Part shown: piece after piece, positions 58,501-64,000 of the stretch | Position numbering within the stretch: the first letter of the stretch is position 1 | Layout: the number at the start of each line of letters is the position of its first letter | NCBI RefSeq assembly: GCF_037893015.1 | Contig: NC_133660.1 | Location: 283,705,534-283,769,533 of the forward strand | Source of the DNA: Macrotis lagotis | Taxonomy: Eukaryota; Chordata; Mammalia; Peramelemorphia; Peramelidae | Direction of reading: 5' to 3' | Length of the DNA stretch: 64,000 nt | Notes under the pieces: model-generated | Databases searched by the model: none | What the model saw: only the letters and a program-made list of their open reading frames with translations | Told to the model about the DNA's origin: nothing | Made by a program: the position numbers and the translations under genes

Positions 58501-60598
58501 GATGCTCCTTCCATGCAGCTGCTCCTCCTTCCTTCTGGAGCCAAGTCCAGTCTACAAGACGGACACCTGGAGCTGGCTCCCAGACCCCCCCCCCCTCTGC
58601 TCTAGGTCAGTCCTCCTGGCTGGTGTTTCCATTCTTTTCATCTTCCCAAATATCCTTCTGAAGGTAGAATCCCTTGGGCTGGAGTCCTTAGAGGGTGGGC
58701 TGTGACGTGGGCCATCAGCTCTTTCTCATTCTGGATTGTGAACCTCCGTGTCAGCTTAGATCCCATTGGCACCCTGGCAGCCCCATCTCCCACTGACCCT
58801 GAACTCTTGGTTCCCCTGGCCCCAGCTCAGGGACCCCCAACAAAGGAGTCATGTTGCTTTAGGTAAACTTAATCTCATCAGCCTGTTCAAGCCTGATGTC
58901 CGTCACATTAGCACTCACTCTTGCTATCCTTTCTTGACTCTGCCTGCGTCCAAATTGACAAGAATGTTCTTGGGCACTCGTGGTCCTGAGGTTGGCTAGC
59001 AGTGACCCTTGGGTCAGGGTCCACCCACCTGCATTGTCCAGGCCACCCCAGAGACCTTTCTGATTGTTCTTCTCGATCTTGAGATTCTACATCTCAGTCA
59101 TTTACCTGATTGACTGGCCTGGCCTTCTGTCAAGGGCAGAGGTTGGTTTGGTGTGACTTTGGGCTCTTGGCCATTTTCCCGAATGTTCACAATAACAGGT
59201 TCTAGGATTTTGCCTGGAAACAGGCCTGGCTGGATGTGGTTTGACATAGAAAAAGCAACATGACCAGTCCTGGGCAATCTGCCACCGGATGTGTCATTCT
59301 CTGCCTCTACCTAGAGGAAGAGAGGTGTCTTTCATCTCATCCCAGCTCAGAACCCCATCATCTCCAGACCTTCCAGCCCCTCAGTCTCCTCTAGTTGGGG
59401 GGGGGGTCCCCTTCTCATTTCTCCAGGCATCTGAGCTTCCTATTACCATAAACTAGTCTTGTTCTGACTCTCCCTTCTTCGTGGAGACCAGCCTCCCTCT
59501 CTCTATTACTATCGGACCATCTACCCTAAGCCATCTTTCTTTTTTTTTCTTTTTTTTTTTTTTTATTAAGTGGCTTGCCCAAGGCCACACAGCTAGGTCA
59601 ACATTAAACATCAGGTACTTCTGACTCCAGAGCCGGTGCTCTATCTACTGAGCCACCTAGCCATCTTTCTATCCCTTCCCTCGTTGGACCTGCCTCACTT
59701 GTCCTGAGATCTAGCTCTTCACATAGGAGGCTGCTGCTGTGCCTGAATAGTTTCTCCTCCCTCACCTACTTCCCATCCCCTTCCTGTCCATGTCTTTTTG
59801 AAACCTCGGGCAGCCAGTGAGCCCTAGTTCACTTCCTCCTCATGGATCCGTGTGACATCCAGCCTTGCTTTGGATGATTCCCACACCTCTTGGACTGACT
59901 GCCCTGGGGGACTCTCCTCAGAAGGATGACTCAGCTCCTCATCCACTTCAGAGGTTCCGGGTTCCAATCTTAGCAACCACTTGTCTGCCTGGGCCTCAGG
60001 GTCCTATGGGTCTATCTCGTGAACACCATCCCCTCTGAAGCTTGGGCTTTCTCACCAGCCACCAGGAAAGCTCTTGGAGGAGCCTCGAGCAGACCTTGTG
60101 CCGTTTGTACTGTTTCTGCTGTCCCTGCCAACAGATTGCAGAGCCCTGGCACTCTTTCATTTCCTCCCGCCCTTGACCCTCCCCTGAACACTCCCACCTC
60201 CCAGATCTCCAGCCCTTTGCCTCCCTCATTGGCTAGTCATGTTCCACAGCATCTCATTGACCCCCTTCTCACCGTGTGCATGGCATCCAGAAGCTGAGAT
60301 CCCCCTCCTTGTGAGTGGGATCCTCTGAGAATTAGAATTAGACACCCCTTTTCTCATTTGAATTCACCCTCTGAAGTGGTTGAGGCCCTGGGCAACCACT
60401 CCAGCTTGGGGGTGGAGGGAGCTACAAGGCCCAGCCTGGGATTGGAGGGAATTGGGTTGGGTAGCTCAGTCGGGTGTCCCCCTTCCCTGCTCACCCTCCT
60501 CTTTTCTTTCCCTGCAGAAATCGGAGCTGGATGAGTGGGCTGCAGCCATGAATGCCCAGTTTGAGGATGCTGAGAAGTTTGATCTCCTGGTGGAATGA
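55561..60598 (+). CDS. CDCA5: CDCA5 (sororin), cohesin-protecting factor
   Basis: Seven exons: 55561-55645, 55724-55800, 56122-56184, 56270-56335, 56722-56778, about 57912-58370 and 60518-60598. They encode about 295 aa (human 252). Sororin binds PDS5 and blocks WAPL so that sister chromatids stay joined until mitosis. Diagnostic parts are present: start [11 protein letters not shown], basic LRRSLRKSG, the KEN box (residues about 122-124, VEKENSPP), [20 protein letters not shown], the FGF motif FFGFERLL (about 211-213), [11 protein letters not shown], and the C-terminal sororin domain [20 protein letters not shown] ending DLLVE. The first intron (78 bp, donor cggg|gtgggg) is a multiple of three and stop-free, so retention would add 26 residues. 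The larger size comes mainly from exons 3-6, including a Gly-Ser run. Confidence 0.93.
56430..56545 (-). repeat. MIR fragment in CDCA5 intron
   Basis: Contains ccatgcgaccctgggccagt, cacttctccttcctctgcct and gaaaagcattttgcaaacct, which follow MIR order. Strongly diverged; orientation uncertain. Confidence 0.5.
59541..59658 (-). repeat. tRNA-derived marsupial SINE, antisense, in the last CDCA5 intron
   Basis: T run, then attaagtggcttgcccaagg, acatcaggtacttctgactc and actgagccacct. The internal portion is shortened. A perfect 12-bp target-site duplication, agccatctttct, lies at 59529-59540 and 59659-59670. Confidence 0.9.
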
Positions 60599-60923
60599 GG
60601 TGGACAAGGAGATGGACTGGACTCTCCCCCCTGTATATAGTGTTGGTCCTTTCTTCAATCCTCCCAGGAACCTTGACCTCTATCATTGGCTTCCCCCTTT
60701 GTCCCAGTGGGGATAGACCCCTTTGGAGGGGGGCTAACACTGACCCTTTGGGCTACTTTGGGGTCCCTCTGCCCCTTGGACTTTCATTGGACTGCCAAGG
60801 ATGGGAGCCTCCATGAGGACCACCCAACCATTAGCTAAGACAGCACTTGGGTTTGTCCCACTGTGTTTGGAAGACAATGTTTTGAGGCCCCCATTTCCTC
60901 CTTCCCAGATTTTAACCAGGAAT

Positions 60924-60929
60924 AATAAA
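60924..60929 (+). terminator. CDCA5: CDCA5 poly(A) signal
   Basis: AATAAA within aataataaaagtag, ending a 3' UTR of about 330 bp. Confidence 0.85.
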
Positions 60930-61229
60930 AGTAGCAGTTGTCAAACATGCAAGTGATAGGAAGTAGGCTGTGGGGAAAGAGCTCCCATCCCCAGCTCGTC
61001 CTGCTCCCCCCACATACACCCCACCCCTGGCAGGGTCTCTTCAGCCTTCCTTTCTTTACAGTCCCCCCCCCAACTTTTCCTGGGGTGGGGAAGACCTTGC
61101 CATTGGGCAGCTGATGAGCTTCCTGGCCTCTTGTCTGCCTGGTGCCCAGGAGCTCCCCAGCTGCCCAGTCCTCTACCCAATGACCCTTGTGGGCTCAAAC
61201 TCAAATGGAAACAACCAAATTAACATTAA

Positions 61230-61683
61230 TGTTATTAGTTTTTATTTCTGAAATGGTTCTCTTACAGTTTTAAACATCTTTTCCCCCAATTACCTGGGTT
61301 TTTTTGTTGTTTTTTTTTAATTTGGGGGGGGTTGCAAGGCAAATGGGGTTAAAGTGGCTTGCCCAAGGCCACACAGCTAGGTAATAAATGTCTGAGGCTG
61401 GATTTGAACCCAGGTCTTCCTGACTCCGGGGCCACTGCTCTATCCACTACGCCACCTAGCCGCCCCCCAATTACCTGTTAAGGTAATTTCCAGCATTGAT
61501 TTTTGTGTAAGATTTTGAATTTCATATTTTTCTCCCCTCCTCAGGACAGTGAGTAGTCCGATGTAGGTTATGCACGTACAGTCAGGTTCAGCGTATCTGC
61601 ATCTGTTGTGTTGGAAAAGAAGCATCAGAGCCAAAGGGGGAAAAGCATGAGGAAAAAAAGTTAAAAAATCTTAATTACATCTT
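61230..61683 (-). mobile_element. Older L1 3' sequence, antisense, split by later insertions
   Basis: The reverse complement of L1 3' UTR (aatttccagcattgattttt, gtaagattttgaatttcata, gtccgatgtaggttatgcac) resembles the relic at 23.9 kb. A SINE splits it near 61297-61466, and the younger L1 at 61684 splits it again. Its continuation starts at about 63991, at the window edge. Confidence 0.7.
61297..61466 (-). repeat. tRNA-derived marsupial SINE, antisense, with target-site duplication
   Basis: Starts ggtttttttgttgttttttt and ggttgcaaggcaaatggggt and ends actacgccacctagccgccc. It is flanked by the 11-bp repeat ccaattacctg at 61286-61296 and 61467-61477. Confidence 0.92.
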
Positions 61684-63975
61684 TTTTTATTTTTTTTATT
61701 TTTAAAGATTTTATTGAGTTTTGAGTTTTACAATTTTTCTCCCAATCTTACTTCCCTACCCCCACCCCAACACCTCCAAGGAAAGCAATCTGTCAGTCTT
61801 TATTTTGTTTCCATGTTGTACATTGATCCAAATTGACTGTGATGAGAGAGAAATCACATCCTTAAGGAAGAAACAAAAAGTAAAAAGAGAGCAAGATCAG
61901 ACAATAAAATAGAAGGGTTTTTTTTCTAAATTAAAGGGAATAAGGGGCGGCTAGGTGGCATAGTGGATAGAGCACCGGCCCCGGAGTCAGGAGTACCTGG
62001 GTTCAAATCCGGTCTCAGATATTAATAATTACCTAGCTGTGTGACCTTGGGCAAGCCACTTAACCCTGTTTGCCTTGCAAAAACTTAAAAATAAATAAAT
62101 AAAGGGAATAGTCCTTGAAATCTATTCAAACTCGACTGCTTTTTCTCTGGATACAGATGGTATTCTTCATCGCAGACAGCCACAAATAGTCCCTGGTTGT
62201 TGCACTGATGGAATAAACAAGCCCATCAAGTTTGAACATCACCCCCATGTTGCTGTTAGGGTGGACAGTGTTCTTCTGATTCTGCTCATCTCACTCAGCG
62301 TCAGTTCATGCAAATCCCTCCAGGCTTCCCTGAATTCCCCTCCTGGTTTCTAACAGAGCAATAGTGTTCCATGACATGCATATACCACAGTTTGCTAAGC
62401 CATTTCCCCAATTGAAGGACATTTACTTGATTTCCAATTCTTTGCCACCACAAATAGGGCTACTATTAATACTTTTTGTACAAGTGATGTTTTTACCCTT
62501 TTTCCTCATCTCTTCAGGGTATAGACCCAGTAGTGGTATTGTTGGATCAAAGGGTATGCACATTATTGTTGCCCTTTGGGCATAGTTCCAAATTTCTCTC
62601 CAGAAAGGTTGGATGAGTTCGCAGCTCCACCAACAGTGTAATAGTGTCCCAGATTTCCCATAACCCTTCCAACAATGATCATTATCCTTTCTGGTCATAC
62701 TGGCCAGTTTGAGAGGTGTGAGGTGGTACCTCAGAGAAGCTTTAATTTGCATTTCTCTAATGATTTAGAGCAATTTTTCATATGACTGGATTGCTTTGAT
62801 CTCATCTGTAAATTGCCTTTGCATATCCTTTGAGCATTTGTCAATTGGGGATTGTTTTTTTTAAATATGACTCAGTTTTCTATTTTAGAAATGAGTCCTT
62901 TGTCAGAATCATTAGTTGTAAAGATTGTTTCCCAGTTTCCTACATTTCTTTTGATCTTGGTTACAGTGGTTTTCTCTGTGCAAAAGCTTTTTAATTTAAT
63001 GTAATTGAAATTATCTAGTTTGTTTTTGGTGATGTTCTCCAACTCTTCCTTAGTCATAAACTTTCCATAGATCTGACAGGTAAACTACTCCTTGATCTTC
63101 TAATTTGCTTGTAGTATTGTTTTTTTATGCCTAAATCTTGCATCCATTTGGATCTTATCTTGGTAAAGGGTGTGAGGTGTTGGTCTAATCTAAGTTTCTT
63201 CCATACTAACTTCCAATTTTCCCAGCAGCTTTTATCAAAGAGAGGGTTTTTATCCCAATACCTAGACTCTTTGGGTTTATCAAACAGCAGAATACTATAA
63301 TCGTCTCCTGCTTTTGCACCTAGTCTTATTCCACTGGTCCATCACTCTATTTCTTAGCCAGTACCAGACAGTTTTGATGACTGATGCTTTATAATGTAAT
63401 ATTAAATCAGGTAGGGCTAAGCCCCCTTCTTTTGCACTTTTTTTCATTAAATTCCTGGAAATTCTTGACTTTTTATTTCTCCATATGAATTTACTTTAGG
63501 GCACTAAACAGTTAGTTTGGGTAGAATTGTCATTTTTATTATGTTAGCTCTACCTATCCATGAGCAGTTGTTATTTGCCCAGTTATTTAAATCTGATTTA
63601 ATTTGTGTGAGAAGTGTTTTATAATTGTTTTCAAAAAGTTTCTGAGTCTGCCTTGGCAGGTAGACTCCCAAATATTTTATATTGTCTGCGGTTACTTTGA
63701 ATGGGATTTCTCTTTCTAGCTCTTACTGCTGTATCTTGCTAGTCATATATAGAAAAGTTGAGGATTTATGAGGGGTTTATTTTATAACCTGAAACTTTGC
63801 TAAAATTGCTAATTGTTTCCAGTAGTTTTTTGCATGATTTCTTGGGATTCTCTAGGTAGACCATCATGTCATCTGCAAAGAGTGAGAGTTTTGTCTCCTT
63901 TCCAATTCTAATTCCTTCCATTTCTTTTTCTTCTCTAATTGCTGAAGCTAACATTTCTAATACAATATTGAATAC
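61684..63975 (-). mobile_element. 5'-truncated L1 with intact target-site duplication
   Basis: A 2.3-kb antisense L1. On the minus strand, from the right: a reverse transcriptase part with the [12 protein letters not shown] motif (63766-63954), then ORF2 sequence to the cysteine-rich C-terminus (CWKGYGKSGTLLHCWWSCEL, 62423-62752), and a 3' UTR ending in a T-rich run at 61684-61710. ORF2 has internal stops and frame breaks, so it is inactive. The repeat cttaattacatctt lies at both ends (about 61670-61683 and 63977-63990). This shows that the element is 5' truncated by integration rather than by the window edge. A younger SINE sits inside it. Confidence 0.9.
61943..62099 (+). repeat. tRNA-derived marsupial SINE nested in L1, with target-site duplication
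   Basis: Near-consensus copy from aggggcggctaggtggcata to cttaaaaataaataaat. It is flanked by the perfect 11-bp repeat taaagggaata at 61932-61942 and 62100-62110. It is the youngest layer in the repeat stack at this end of the window. Confidence 0.93.
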
Positions 63976-64000
63976 TCTTAATTACATCTTAATTTCATCT

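Overview
The window is nuclear DNA of a marsupial (metatherian) mammal. The main evidence is many copies of a tRNA-derived SINE that begins GGGGCAGCTAGGTGGCGCAG and ends in a MIR-like core plus poly(A), a family typical of marsupial genomes. MIR/CORE-SINE relics and L1 fragments accompany it, and the protein-coding genes have mammalian exon structure. I cannot name the species from sequence alone.

Layout. Positions 1 to about 25.5 kb are AT-rich and repeat-rich, and I recognise no protein-coding gene there. Three things stand out: a direct pair of about 0.9-1 kb related segments (7.04-8.07 kb and 17.97-18.80 kb); an isolated CpG island at about 11.1-12.0 kb with promoter-like sites and a first-exon-like 5' splice site; and L1 pieces interrupted by SINEs. 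From 25.5 to 60.95 kb lies a compact cluster of nine genes: SYVN1 (+), MRPL49 (-), FAU (+), ZNHIT2 (+), TM7SF2 (-), VPS51 (-), TMEM262 (+), ZFPL1 (-) and CDCA5 (+). As I recall the human map, this is the order and relative orientation of human 11q13.1, read in reverse. From 61 to 64 kb the window returns to nested repeats, including a 5'-truncated L1 with an intact target-site duplication.

The genes are housekeeping or specialised cell-biology genes: an ER-associated degradation ubiquitin ligase (SYVN1), a mitochondrial ribosomal protein (MRPL49), a ubiquitin-like/ribosomal eS30 fusion (FAU), an R2TP-associated zinc-finger HIT protein (ZNHIT2), a sterol C14 reductase (TM7SF2), a tethering-complex subunit (VPS51), a sperm channel accessory protein (TMEM262), a Golgi zinc-finger membrane protein (ZFPL1) and sororin (CDCA5). 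All nine look intact: every coding exon joins in frame with consensus or near-consensus splice sites, and encoded lengths are close to the human proteins. Promoters are CpG islands, apparently shared by MRPL49/FAU and by ZFPL1/CDCA5. Neighbours are also packed tail to tail; TMEM262 and ZFPL1 have opposing poly(A) signals only eight bases apart.

The most interesting non-coding signals are an exact ER stress response element upstream of SYVN1, a CDE/CHR-like cell-cycle element just upstream of CDCA5, a GGGGCC hexanucleotide tract in a FAU intron, a 1.6-kb CA-rich minisatellite between VPS51 and TMEM262, and CTCF-like cores carried by the SINEs. I did not find a convincing wholly novel gene system.
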